Assembly: GCA_963513935.1 (NCBI GenBank) | Contig: OY740772.1 | Location: 103,001,340 to 103,065,339, forward strand | DNA: 64,000 nt | DNA from: Aphrophora alni | Taxonomy: Eukaryota; Arthropoda; Insecta; Hemiptera; Aphrophoridae | Direction: 5' to 3' | Position numbers and translations under genes: made by a program | Notes under the pieces: generated by a model | Told to the model about the DNA's origin: nothing | The model's input: only the letters and a program-made list of their open reading frames with translations | Database searches by the model: none | Shown here: positions 1 to 12,149 of the stretch, piece by piece | Numbering within the stretch: the stretch's first letter is position 1 | Layout of the letters: each line of letters starts with the position of its first letter

Positions 1-450
1 TATTCAGTATATCATACTCCTCACCCTTCTAATAAAGCTAGAGGTGGTTCTGCGGTGATCATAAGAGAATCAATTGAGCACTACGAACTGATGAAGACTC
101 AATATGAATCCATGCAGGTAACCACAGTAAGTGTGTCGACAAGAAACAGAGTATACAGAATATCGTCTATTTATTGTCCGCCTAGACATACTCTAAGGAA
201 GAGTGACTTTACTGACCTGTTTAAATCATTTGGTAGCCATTTTATTATTGGAGGAGACTTCAATGCGAAGCATCCATTCTGGGGCTCAAGAATAATATCT
301 CCGAGAGGGAAAGAGCTTTTTGAAGCAGGTAGGAGGGAAAATTGTGACTTTCATTCATCTGGAGAGCCGACTTATTGGCCAACAGACAACATGAAAACGC
401 CTGACCTTATTGATTATTTATCACTAAAGGACTGTCTGATAACTATGTGA
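1..450 (+). pseudogene. Jockey ORF2, N-terminal part: apurinic-type endonuclease domain (frame 1)
   Basis: The frame is open from base 1, with no start inside the window, to a TGA at 448-450. The protein carries landmarks of the exonuclease-endonuclease-phosphatase fold used by LINEs to nick target DNA: an RGGSAV stretch early on, the GGDFNAKHPFWGS motif (metal-binding D and N) at about 250-290, and the start of the late PDLIDY motif at about 400-420. The domain's final SDHSPVV motif is in another frame, at 478-498. A 1-base loss (or equivalent) at about 411-420 therefore separates this part from the rest of ORF2, and the copy as read here cannot make the full enzyme. Family assignment is secure from motifs; the exact missing base cannot be known from one copy. 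Confidence 0.88.
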
Positions 451-2513
451 AGGTTGAAAACAGTCATGATCTTTGTTCAGACCACTCTCCTGTGGTTTTG
501 ACTGTAAGCAAAACATTGGTTGAGAAACTTTTGCCCCCCAGGTTAACCAGTTACAAAACTGATTGGGAGGGTTTTCAAAAAGACCTTGAAGATCGCATAG
601 AAACTCAGGTGCCACTTAAAACCCCTGAACAGTTACTAGAGGAAGTTGAGCTGTATAATAGAAATGTACAACAGGCAGCTTGGAACAATACACCTGTAGT
701 GAGTAGAACAACAGCTAAAAGCATGAACATCCCACTAGAAGTTAGGCAATTAGTAAGGGAAAAGAGAAAAGCTCGTAAAAAATGGCAAATCAGTCGATAT
801 CCACAAGATAAGATGGTGCTTAATCGTCTAAGTAACAAATTAAAGGAAGTCATTGATGAGTCAAAGAATGAAGCTGTCAGCACGTATCTTCAGGGCTTAA
901 CTCCAGGCAAAGATACTGATTATTCACTGTGGAAAGTCACTAAAGGCCTTAAAAGGCCTGTTATGCAAGTGCCTCCAATCAGAAAAGAAAATCATAAATG
1001 GGCGAGGAGTAATCAAGAAAAAGCGGAGATATTTGCAGAGTATCTAGAAAAGACATTTAAACCACATCCTGGTCAAACCTGTGATGAGAGTGTTTCAGTA
1101 AACTATAGTAGTGGAAACATGATTATAAAACAGGTGACACTGAAAGAACTCAAGGACGAAATTAAATTATTAAATATCAAGAAGGCCCCAGGCTATGATT
1201 TGATTACAGGCCAAGTACTTAAAGCCTTGCCTGGAAAAGCTATTGTGAAACTTTTACACCTCATCAATGCTTCTTTTAGACTTAAATTCTGTCCAAGTCA
1301 GTGGAAGGTCGCAGAGGTAATAATGGTACCCAAACCAGGGAAAGATTTAAGTGATCGAAAATCATATCGTCCAATCTCTCTCTTACCAATAATCTCCATG
1401 CTATTTGAGAAACTGCTCCTTAGGCGTTTGAAACCTGTCATAGAAGAAAATCAGCTGATTCCAACTCACCAATTCGGCTTCAGAAACCAGCATTCAACTA
1501 TCGATCAGGTGCATAGAGTGACTGGGATAATTGAAGAATCTCTTGAAAACAAGAGGATCTGCTCGGCTGTTTTCCTCGATATCTCCCAAGCTTTCGACAA
1601 AGTTTGGCATGAAGGGTTGCTCTTTAAGTTGCAAAGAGATCTCCCAGATCAGTTCTACCAGATATTAAAATCTTATTTAATGGACAGGATGTTTCGGGTC
1701 AAACAAGGCAATGAATATTCCGAAATAAAGACAATATCTGCAGGAGTCCCACAGGGTAGCGTACTTGGTCCTATCCTGTACCTACTATACACAAGAGACA
1801 TCCCTGTTAATGAAAACACAACAATGGCAACTTTTGCTGACGATACTGCTGTGTTGGCCGTTGGAGCCACGGTCGAGGAGGCTTCAATGAAGCTACAGAG
1901 AAGTATTAATAACATTAGCACTTGGATGAAAAAGTGGCGGTTGAAATTAAATGAGTCAAAATCCACTCACATAAACTTTACAAACAATAAATTGATCAAT
2001 GTTCCAATTCATATAAATTCACAAGTAGTTCCATCTAAGCTACATGCAAAGTACCTGGGGATGACTTTAGACGCAAGGCTAAATTGGAAACCCCATGTCA
2101 AAATGAAAAGAACAGAATTAAATCTGAAATTTAGAAGTATGTACTGGCTACTGGGACGGAAGTCCGGATTGGAAATATCAAACAAGCTGCTTTTATACAA
2201 GCAAGTGTTAAAACCAGTTTGGATGTATGGACTGCAGCTCTGGGGGTGCACCAAGAAGACCAATGTTAAAGTGATTCAATCATTTCAGAATAGGGTGCTT
2301 AGGAGCATCGTTGATGCACCGTGGTATGTGCGCAACGATGACTTGCATAGAGACCTCAAGATGGATATGGTCATCAATGCCATAAAGGGTGCTGCATGGA
2401 AGCATGAACATAGGCTCCAAAATCATGTTAATTCCGATGTCCTCAAGATGCTACAGAGCCGAGACACGGTGCGGAGACTGAAAAGGACAAAACCGCTGGA
2501 CCTAGTGCAGTGA
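447..2513 (+). pseudogene. Jockey ORF2, main part: endonuclease tail and reverse transcriptase (frame 3)
   Basis: This 688-codon frame begins mid-protein; the first in-frame triplet usually chosen is GTG, not a real start, and the frame is open back to 414. In order: the endonuclease end SDHSPVVL (residues 11-18), a basic linker, then the RT fingers and palm with KAPGYD (246-251), SYRPISLLP (306-314), motif A FLDISQAFDKVW (376-387, D378), motif B AGVPQGSVLGP (432-442) and the catalytic FADD box (463-466). After the thumb comes a conserved C-terminal block ending RRLKRTKPLDL. The RT would copy the element's RNA at nicked target DNA. All catalytic residues visible here are intact. The only defect seen is the frameshift separating it from the endonuclease part upstream. 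A second, much older fragment of the same kind lies at 31,225-31,570. Confidence 0.9.
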
Positions 2514-2667
2514 TGTGTTGTGGATCAGCCGAATGAAGCGAGTGTTAATGTAGTGAAGTCACTCATTGGAGTGACTTTTAAAAATGTGTATTAGTTATGC
2601 AAAATAAGCTACTAGATAAGATTGTATCTTAGTTGTAGTTAATAAAGGAAAAAAAAAAAAAAAAAAA
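2514..2667 (+). other. 3' UTR and A tail of the Jockey element
   Basis: Short untranslated stretch after the ORF2 TGA. It contains AATAAA at 2,641-2,646 and ends in 19 consecutive A at 2,649-2,667, the usual 3' terminus of a target-primed LINE insertion. Confidence 0.8.
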
Positions 2668-3980
2668 TGTAATGGTATCAATTCCACTCTATACAGTGAC
2701 AAATAGTGAAGTCATTGTGAAAAAAGGTAATTTCAAACTCGATTGTCCAAATAAACCTGTGTAACAACAGTTTTAAATAAACTTACAATAAGGGATAAGA
2801 ACTATTAATTTACGTATACAACATTACTTTTCATACAAGATCCAAGAAAACAACTTTGTGGCATTACATTTACAAAATCTGCTTCGTTGTATGATTGGGC
2901 TGAGAAAGTAACTTGATGACGTCATTAAATAGTTTTTTAAAGCGATGATGTCGTAGAGATTTTCGTCTTTAAACTACACGGTGTAGTTTGTAATCATCTT
3001 GAGACTTGCTCCAAATGTTCAGACTCAAACATCAAGTAGCGTGTGTGTGTCAAGAGAAACTCTAAACATTAAGTGATAAATCATATTACAAAACAAAGAG
3101 ACTAGTTGTTCATATCATACTTGCTTTCAGTAAACACAGTCGTGTTGAAGTCATTCTATTGATCACTCTACAAGAGGTTCTACAGCGAGCATATGGCAAT
3201 TCAGAATTCCTCAACAGCTTTACTAATAAAATTGTCAAACGCACACTTCAAAAGATTACGATATTGGTAACATTGAAAACAATATACAGGGTGAGATAAA
3301 AGTTTATTATTGCTAAAAAACGTTATTATTAAAAACATTTATAAATTGTGATTGGCAGGCGTTGATGTTGACGAAATTAGAATGTAATTCCATAGAAAAT
3401 ACATAGTTAACTTTTGTTTTATCGTTAACAAAATTCCAAAGAATTGGGAGCTTGTTACACCTAAACTATACTTAAAACTACACAAAAAATATTCTAAAAA
3501 AAAAAAACTTTAATAAATCATAAAATAACGGTAATAAATTCAAAAAAATTAAACTTAATTTGATGTTACCTTAAGAACTAATGATGGTTTATCAACATAA
3601 AGGTTGTACAAAATAACGTCCGAAAAAACGTATTTAAAACTTTATTGACCTGTAATAAGAAAACTATACGTAGTGTCAAATATGTTTAATCCCAACCAAT
3701 TGTCCATATACAGACAGCGTTATAATGATCTGACGGTTTTCATCGATGCCCAGCAGCTTAGAATGGAGAGGTTTCTTTTTTTTTTAGTTTAAGCCAATTT
3801 TTATGGTAGTCAAAATCTATAAATATGGGTATGTAAGTGTTTATACATATATTACCAAGTATTTGGATATACACCTTTGCAAGTATATATATTTATGGAC
3901 ATATACACACACTACAACTACAAAAAGAGCATTTTAAAAAAAAAAATTTTTTCATAAGCGTTTTTAATTGTATACGTGTA
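2668..3980. other. AT-rich noncoding stretch
   Basis: No gene recognised. It holds one diverged copy of the R1 repeat at about 2,765-2,920. The rest is AT-rich with short homopolymer runs. The segment 3,815-3,930 resembles 45,640-45,770 (shared words such as gtatttggatata and cactacaactacaaaaa), so part of it belongs to an older dispersed element. Confidence 0.6.
2765..2920 (+). repeat. R1 dispersed repeat, diverged copy a
   Basis: Shares with the other R1 copies the ordered words cagttttaaataaactta, ccaagaaaacaactttg and gcattacattta, followed by a gggctgagaaagta block. It is the most diverged copy I accept. Confidence 0.5.
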
Positions 3981-3983
3981 AAT

Positions 3984-4006
3984 ACACACACACACACACC
4001 CCCCCC

Positions 4007-4047
<41 letters not shown>
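3984..4047. repeat. (AC)n-C9-(CA)n-(TA)n compound microsatellite
   Basis: Direct reading: CA dinucleotides, a run of nine C, more CA dinucleotides, then TA dinucleotides. Reading frames across it are meaningless dipeptide repeats. Confidence 0.95.
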
Positions 4048-4070
4048 GCATTTTTGGATTTACACAAGTA

Positions 4071-4134
<64 letters not shown>

Positions 4135-4158
4135 TACTTGTGTAAATCCAAAAATGCA
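4047..4158. repeat. Palindrome with an (AT)n core
   Basis: The arm that starts tgcatttttggatttaca at 4,047 is mirrored by an exact reverse complement ending at 4,158, with a long AT dinucleotide run in between. The palindrome could extrude as a cruciform. A related single arm (ccatttttggatttacat) occurs near 45,821-45,840. Confidence 0.9.
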
Positions 4159-5954
4159 CATCTATAAGCATGGATTAGTCAGTATATGCATGCAAATTTA
4201 CAAAATGTGTAAATGCACGTTTTTGTAGTAGTATTGTGTGTGTATATATAAATGTGCATAAATATACACAGGCAAAAATTTATATCCAAATACTATGTAT
4301 TACATACACAAACTCTAAATATGGTCATATTTAGCGTTTATATTACTATTCAAAAATCTGCCTAAACTCAAGACAAAAATGCAAAGTTTTTTTTCTTTCG
4401 TAAAAATGCCTTACTACGAACAATTGCGAAAAAAAGATTCTCTTATCTCTATCCCAGTGCGTCTGACAAAACAATTATTACTAAGGACAATTAATTTTGA
4501 TCGGAAATGTAATTTTCTACAACTTTTGCGTTAAAATACATTAAATATATTGCTTAGTTTTAGATTAATTTTTAAAAAATTTGTTACTTTTCACCAAATT
4601 TCGTGTCTAGAGGATTTTCGCCTAGTAAAAATCTTTATTACGTCTCTCAGCCATTTTTAGTTTTACTTTCGGAAAATAATTATAAATTTAAACATAATTA
4701 ATATATCAAGTAGAAATTTGGTAACACATTTTATACGCTACAGTTTATTAGTATACAATTGTTAAAATGGCAACCGTTGGAAATATTTAATATTGAATGT
4801 CTATTAAACCATTAACTTAATAAAAAATATAAATGGTTATGAAATATAAAATATAAAATAGAAAATGAATTGTTTTAGATACACTTTAAAAAATTACATA
4901 ATAAATACGTATACCAAATTTAAACTCAATATGACATCTCCTTCCAAAGTTTATATTGTTAAAAAAACAATAACAAAACGGCCGATTGCCAGAAAACGAA
5001 ACGTTATAGGACCCTACGTTTATATGAACTATTTTTATTATTTTCTTCTAAATAATACACCTGTGAAAAATATATTTCCTTCTGGAACACTCTGTATAAA
5101 CAGAATTGTTCTTATTAAAATACAATTCGTACATTAGAAATATTTGTAAAGAAATAAAGTTGTTAATTTTTTTAAACTATTTATCTGCGTGCTGTTTATT
5201 TGTTGAGTTTATATAAAAACAAAACAATTAAAATAATAACATGAGAAATGAACACCTTTATTTTTTCAACAATAATATAATGATTAAAGAACCGAAAATT
5301 GCAAAAAACCAAGTATGATTGAATTACTGAATAATGAATTATAACATCTATGTTTGTTATTATTCCTTCCCTGGGGTTATTTCACGCAATTAGGCTAACC
5401 ATGTACTGATGGTAGCGCGCAATACGTGGAACAGTTTTCATTCCACTAATGCTGCTGAATATAACCTGCATATCACATTTCAATTAAATCTTATTTTTAC
5501 TCATCCACTATATAAAGTGTAGAATGTTAGACAATAAACAAAAATAACTTGTACTCTGTTATACATCTATACTTTTCATACTGTCAATAAATCGAGAAAT
5601 TCATATTCGACATTCCGCCCGACGTTGTTATCGTCGGTAGTAAGATAGCGGCCACAAAAATAGGAACTTGAAATTTGGTGCTCATGAAGAACCCTATTAA
5701 AAAACAACAAAATCGAACTGAAAACGTCAAAATGTCGGTTACTTTAAAAAGTTTTTGTTCATCCTCAACTTATAACACATTAAATTTGACAAAAATATCT
5801 AAATTTCTGTTCTAGAAGTAATAATACCAACCTTAACTATCTACGATCAGAAATAGTGAATTTATTGTCAAAATTTTAATCCTGACCTTTCAAGAATATG
5901 TGATGGTTTAAGATACGGTAGCGTAGACGAGCAAAGCGAGTACAGACGTTTTAG
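4159..5954. other. AT-rich noncoding stretch
   Basis: No gene seen. A 90-codon frame at 4,865-5,137 begins with ATG but has low-complexity AT-driven composition (K, I, Y, N) and no recognisable domain, so I do not call it a gene. Part of the region near 4,430-4,480 is the reverse complement of sequence near 45,560-45,590 (word cagtgcgtctgac), marking another old dispersed repeat. Confidence 0.55.
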
Positions 5955-6915
5955 CAGGGTGTTTCCAAAAAGCATTCCTAAACTTCAGCAGTTTATTTCT
6001 TACACCTAAAACAAGCTTTTATAAACATATTTCCTAAAATGCTTTGTTTTTGTATCAGGCTGCCATTTTGTGTTTTAACAAACAAAAAATTACATATTTT
6101 TAATTGAACATGATATGGAATTGAAATTTTTATGCTACCTAATATTATGAAGACCCAATTTTAGAAAAATAATCAACCAATTTAATTTACTCATTTCAAA
6201 ATGGAGGCTATTTATTAAACTTTATAACGTTGAATAACTCAAAATCCGTTAACATTACAAAATATTTGCATTTTTTAACGACAAACAATATTTTTGTTTT
6301 CTTTCTGTTGCTGAGTTCAGGATTAACGAGTTATCGAAAAAATTTATTCTTGGTAATTGTTTACAACATTCAAGATTATAACCTAGAACCAAAATTTGAG
6401 CAGGAACAGAACAATAAAACATTTTGTCATGAATGGAAATTTATTTTGCAAAACAAATTAATTGAAAACAAGATCTGTATGAAAGAAACCAGAAAAGTTT
6501 TTCAAAGTGGCCGCCCTCTTTCAAAATGCATACATCCAGGCGTCTTCTCACTGACTGCTGGACTCTTGGCAATATTTCAGGTGTTTGTCGTTATAATGAA
6601 AATATTTTGTGTCTTGCAAACATTTTGTAAATTAACGGTTTTTGAGATAATCGACGTTATAAAGTTTAAATAAATGCCATTTTGAAATGATTGAAAGCAT
6701 ATTTTCCGATGAATATTTTCTTAAATTTGGTCATTATAACACTAACATCCAAAATTTCAACTCTATAGCGTCCACTGTTATAAAAGATACGAATGTTTTG
6801 GTTAAAAATACAAAATGGCGTCTAGATATAAAAATAAGCATTTTAGGAAATATTAAACTATTTCATTGGTTTTGAAGTGAGAAATAAGGTCCTGAAGTTT
6901 TGAAACACCCTGCAT
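5955..6915. mobile_element. Foldback-type element with long inverted repeats
   Basis: The left end gcagggtgtttcc and the right end gaaacaccctgc are inverted copies. Homology of the two arms continues inward for about 300 bp each: cctaaaatgctt with its reverse complement near 6,835, gccattttgt near 6,065 with acaaaatggc near 6,810, and ttcaaaatgg..actttataacg near 6,195-6,230 with its mirror near 6,655-6,690. The centre is near 6,430. The frames at 6,230-6,673 and 6,687-6,875 simply run through the arms; the first has only a TTG start and no known domain. This looks like a nonautonomous inverted-repeat element. Half of a similar element lies at 51,063-51,360. Confidence 0.75.
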
Positions 6916-6916
6916 A

Positions 6917-7150
6917 CACATCTAGAAGGCCCGTAAAACCTATCTGACGCGACGCCGATATCAAGAAAGTAGTAATAATTACACGGTTCAAAAAACTTAT
7001 AACAACTGTTTTAAAGAAACTTACCCTACTGGGTAGACTCTTTGATCTACCAATACAGTGTAAAATTTCTACAAGCATAATAAACCAACTTTTATGTATT
7101 ACATATAGAAGGTATGACGGGGCTGTGTAAGTACCATGATGGCTTCTTTA
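6917..7150 (+). repeat. R1 dispersed repeat, copy b
   Basis: Contains the R1 landmarks in order: cacatctagaaggcccgt, tcaagaaagtagtaataatt, gttttaaagaaacttaccct, gatctaccaatacagt, aaccaacttttatg, attacatatagaagg and gtaagtaccatgatgg. It abuts the right end of the foldback element, which may have inserted into it. Confidence 0.75.
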
Positions 7151-7904
7151 ATTTGTTTTATTTCGTGAATAGGTGTGAGGAACCTACCTCAGTTTATATA
7201 AACAGTTTATTTTAAAATGCATCTTTAGAGTTTCGATTTGGCATGAGTAGAAATCCTCACCTAAATTCTAGCTTAGGACGTACGAGCTTAGTAATCAATA
7301 TCTGACAAACCAACATGTCTTCCTCTTTTGTCCTAAAAATGTAATTTCCACGACTCCGGCAGTTCATAACCTTACTTCATTGTTGTTTCTAATTCAGTTC
7401 TATTGTCTTTCGGATTTTCATAAGCTAATGTTCATTCATCTGCTAATGTTTGAACATTGCCATACGCGAAAATTGTTTTGAATGAAGCTTTGCCCCCATG
7501 CCTCTGTGAATATGAAATTAATCATTCCAGAGCTTTGAAAAGAGATGTCATCTTCTACATATATGAATATTAAAAAATGCACTTGTCTATGCAAGAAGAC
7601 GAAACGAAACTAAAAAAATTGTTACAGCTCAAAGGAAAAACGGAAGCGTATCTCCGAAGGTGACGCTGGCAATAGGGGACGAAGGGTTTAGTATGGTCCT
7701 GACAACAATCACGAAGTATTTTAGGGGTATCATCGAAAGATTTCAAATTGTATATGAGGTATGGTTGTAAAAAAAAAAAAATGCCGCTGGCTTAGAAGAG
7801 TTGATTTGAAGAGAATATATGTAATCTGTCTGGTCTTAAAAAAGGAAGGAATTATGAACATTGGAACTGGACTGTTGCTCAGGAACTAATTTACTACTTT
7901 GACG
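7151..7904. other. Noncoding stretch, nothing recognised
   Basis: No open frame of note and no repeat family that I could match elsewhere in the window. It includes an A run near 7,770. Confidence 0.5.
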
Positions 7905-8650
<746 letters not shown>

Positions 8651-10327
8651 TCCGTCAAGAGACTTGAGCTTTATACAATATATTGATATCGTTTCAAATA
8701 AAACCTCTGAATATACTGCTATCTTTTACCGTAATTTTTTTCCACTTACGATTGGCTAAACTAGTATGTGTCATTTATCCACGTTTTACCAAAATTTAAA
8801 CGTAATTGATAGATCTTATTTTGACAACATAAGTCTTATATAGCAGCTCTATAGCCGATTTTGTTTACAGATAATTCCAAAACCAGATATATTAAAGGTG
8901 TAAAGGCCATTAAAAGGTATGTTTTGAGCAACATTTGATAAAATATTTAGAGTATTTTTTAGAAAATCGTAGTTATAAGTATTGGTTTTATGCAGCTACC
9001 CTTAAATTTAGAGTTAACGACAAAATGAAACGTCGGAGGTGTTTTCAAATTGTGATCTAACCCAAGATGATATGAAAAAAGATGTAAATCTTGCTCGGTT
9101 CCATCGGAAATAACAAGTCTGTATTCACTAAAGTCAGCCCCCTGAGGGTAAGTGATTCTATACAAACAATTACTCTATGAACTGTTTTAGAGTTATTACA
9201 AATTCAATTAAATTAATTGCGTTTTTAAAGTTAACAGAATTAAAATCTGTTGCCAAGAATATGCTTGTCACATTCCTTTATACACAAACCACCCGTATCC
9301 ACGTACTAAAACTGATCATAAAAAATGTAACATGTTTTCTCGGTCACGAACTGCATTAAAGACACTTTAACATTACCGGTACCTACCTTTTTACGTAATT
9401 ATTGTAATTACTTTAATGGAGTTATTCCCTGGGTTGAGTAATAAACTACAAATTATAATGAAATTAATATTAAGTAAAAAATAGTTGACCTTCCATGTGC
9501 GTGCGTAGAGTGATAGTTAATTGATCCCAAACTAAATTAAAACACACCCCCCTCCCTCTTTCAGAACATATAGTAACGGTAGAATTCTGCAATGTTTCAT
9601 TTAGTTGACTGCAGAATCTAGAACTGGATCTCCGTAGACAATAATCGCTGAGTACTATGTAGCCAAACAAAGGCATATACAATTCTCCAATGTGCAAGAC
9701 TGGTTGAGATTTTCCCTTTGTCTTTAAAATCTAAAAAAAAAATACTCGGCCATTATCACTTTAAAAAAAAGAATAAAAATCAAGACCCCTATCTTTCCAA
9801 AAATTTAATAGCGTCAGAATTGTAACAGAGCAAAAGTTGGTTAAATGAAACCTGGCAGAAACTATGAAAGAAAGGGATCTAACCCAAAGCTACATGAAAA
9901 AGTGTAGATCCAGCTAGGTCGCTCGGAATTGCAAAGTGAGCCTTGAGATACGATAAAAACAAAGTTGATATTGAGTAATGAAAAAAATAGAAATGAAGAT
10001 AGTAGTAGATCCCTAAGGATTCTCACACCCAAGCTCGCTATAAGTGAGATCCTGAGGGATGGAGGAGGTGATATTCTAAATAAATTCAGATAGTCAAGCC
10101 GTACTACAGGCTATGATGACATCAGTGTTAAGTTTGGGTAAGTAAGGTTACTCTTCTGAAAAACTCATCAGATTATTCAATAGAATACATAAAATGTCTA
10201 TAGAAGAACTTCAGGGTTTTTACAGTTATTTATCTACCACCCACATGTTAAACTTCCCTATCTGCCGAGGTACATAAGAACATCCATTTAATACCTCTTG
10301 AAAGTTTAACAACTGTCTTAATGAAAT
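8651..10327. other. Noncoding stretch with two partial R2 copies
   Basis: No gene supported. Reverse-oriented R2 fragments lie at about 9,055-9,165 and 9,781-9,955 (shared word gatctaacccaa). The segment 8,690-8,850 resembles the AT-rich repeat at 34,185-34,450 (word ttaaacgtaattg). Short frames at 8,959-9,165, 9,177-9,359 and 9,470-9,697 have no family signature. Confidence 0.55.
9781..9955 (-). repeat. R2 dispersed repeat copy
   Basis: Reverse orientation. Ordered words match the other R2 copies: taatagcgtcagaa, aaacctggcagaaa (diverged), gggatctaacccaaagctac and tgtagatccagctagg, ending in ggaattgc. Confidence 0.7.
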
Positions 10328-10682
10328 AAAATTCCCCAAAACCACAATAAAACACTAACAACACAAAGACTGTACGGTTATTTTTATTCTATCTTATCTA
10401 CATTTCAAAAGCACGGGTATTATCTTCAGAGGTACAATACACACTAACCTTAATAACTACAATTACTATTGCAGCGAGGCGTTCCCCCAGCCCGTCACCT
10501 GATCCCCTCGACCAATCACAGTTGGCCTCGTCACACATCACGTCAACGCCTGCTGCCTTCTAATACATAGTATGGATATAAAGCTAACTTAACTAATGGA
10601 GTAACATTTAAAATAATAAGGTAAAATAAACATAACTATAGTCTTTGTGTTAGTATTTTATAGTGGTTTTGGGGAATTTTTT
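10328..10682. mobile_element. Nonautonomous inverted-repeat element (MITE), about 355 bp
   Basis: The left terminus aaattccccaaaaccac at 10,328 and the right terminus gtggttttggggaattt near 10,665-10,682 are inverted copies. Complementarity continues for about 50 bp through the word aacacaaagactgta. There is no coding capacity. The core, about 10,470-10,560, is much richer in GC and CpG than the surroundings. A one-ended relative is at 51,365-51,485. Confidence 0.8.
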
Positions 10683-11204
10683 TTATTGTATATTTATCAC
10701 AGTTTCTAGTATTTAAAACAACAGTCTTAAAGACAGTTACAATGTTTTCATAAAATCAGCTGTTGTACATTATATTATACCTTAGCTTATAACATATTCA
10801 TAGAAAATTTGTTTTTCTAAAGTGTAGTTTCACTTTTTTAAAAGTTAAAAAAAGAGCGGTTCCGATGAAACGTTACCATCAGATATTAAAGAATTAGCCT
10901 CTAGATCTGTTACCAGATTGTTGCCAGAAAAATCTAAAAAACAATGTGAAGAAATGTCTTATAAACATGACACCTAGCGACAAAGTATAGGAATTGAAAA
11001 TCTTACGAAAGAGAAGGTACTGTTTTATTCTATTTTAATCATTTGTCAACATATTACTACAAGCCTAGCTTTTAGACGTTTAATCAACTGTAAGATCCTT
11101 AATCCTTTAATGTAAAATAAATGTTTCCTTCAATTAAAACAAAATTAATAGCTTTCGTGTATTTGCTAAGGACGTAAATAACTACTTACCCAGTGAATGA
11201 AGTC

Positions 11205-11252
11205 TAGGTTAGGTTAAGTTAGGTTAGGTTAGGTTAGGTTAAGTTAGGTTAA
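11205..11252 (+). repeat. Interstitial TTAGG-type repeat
   Basis: About nine consecutive 5-mers in phase: mostly aggtt (a rotation of TTAGG), with two aagtt variants. TTAGG is the ancestral insect telomere motif. A run this short inside other DNA is an interstitial trace, not a chromosome end. A shorter one lies near 50,035-50,055. Confidence 0.8.
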
Positions 11253-11549
11253 TTGATAATTGTTAAAAATGTCGATTTTCGTTTTTTGACTGATCTTAGT
11301 GTTTCAAGACCTTAGAAAACCAAAAAAGATTATTTTTGACAAGCCCATTCGTCGACGTTGTCGTTATCTATACGTAACCACGGTACAAACATTAAAATAG
11401 AAAATTTAAATTTTGTATAATGGACTAAAGTGTGCTCAGTTAGAACCCTATTAAAAATCTAAACAAAAACTTATTAAAATTTGTATACTTCAATCCTGCA
11501 TGTAATGAGTGTAGGCAAAATGGAGGCTTCATCACAGTTATGAGATTCA

Positions 11550-11720
11550 TAAAACCTGTTAAAACTCTTTTAAACAAACTTACCCTAGTGGATAAGACCA
11601 ATTGACTTAACAATACAATTTAACATTTCCTACAGAGCCAAAGAAACCAACTTTTGAATATTAAATATAGAGTATCTACTTTTATCACGACGGCGCCCAT
11701 CAAGTTGTTACATTAATGTC
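11550..11720 (+). repeat. R1 dispersed repeat, copy c
   Basis: Matches R1 in order: aaacctgttaaaac, ttttaaacaaacttaccct, caatacaatttaacatttcc, gccaaagaaaccaactttt. It then diverges near 11,690. Confidence 0.75.
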
Positions 11721-12149
11721 AAGTATCTCTTTTATGAGGATAAACCAAGACAGGTCGTATCTTTAAGCGTCAACAGTTGGCACTCCTCCCTGACATTGAG
11801 TAAATTATGCTTGGATTGATAGTCACCAGTACGTATTTCCGTTTATTGGAACTGCATCTGGTTTTACTTTTAATAGATATGTGGCGAATAATATTATGTT
11901 CTGTGAATGATTGTACTGGACAATTATTTACGCAGTTATATTCTATTTATTAATCCGCTATATTCATGTCTAATATTTTCTTCAAATCAAACTATTAAAA
12001 AGACTACCCCAATACGAACTAGTTACCAGAGTTCAATAAAACTCTTATCAAAAGTTAGACCATTGACTGTTTCACTAATTCAGTATCTCATCTCCGACTC
12101 TCAGTTGATTAACTTCAATTTACAAAGGACACGAAACAAACAGAAAACT

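Larger units (their letters stand above)
1..2667 (+). mobile_element. Jockey-type non-LTR retrotransposon, 5' end outside the window
   Basis: The 3' portion of a LINE: an endonuclease/reverse transcriptase ORF (two frames, ending at 2,513), a 3' UTR of about 130 bp, an AATAAA hexamer at 2,641-2,646 and a run of 19 A at 2,649-2,667. The reading frame is already open at base 1, so ORF1 and the element's 5' end lie outside the window and the target-site duplication cannot be checked. Apart from one frameshift near 411-420 the coding part is open for more than 2.4 kb, which points to a fairly young copy. The order endonuclease then RT, the FADD catalytic box and a C-terminal RRLKR..KPLDL motif without an RNase H domain fit the Jockey clade. 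Confidence 0.92.
10683..12149. other. Noncoding stretch with R1 copy c and a TTAGG run
   Basis: No gene recognised. It contains the TTAGG run at 11,205-11,252 and an R1 copy at 11,550-11,720, listed separately. The frame at 11,907-12,209 has no domain except where its end runs into the LINE remnant that follows. Confidence 0.55.

Noticed and set aside
6230..6673. 147-codon frame as a membrane protein gene
   Set aside because: TTG start; it lies wholly in the arms and centre of the foldback element, and its apparent hydrophobic stretches follow from T-rich sequence.
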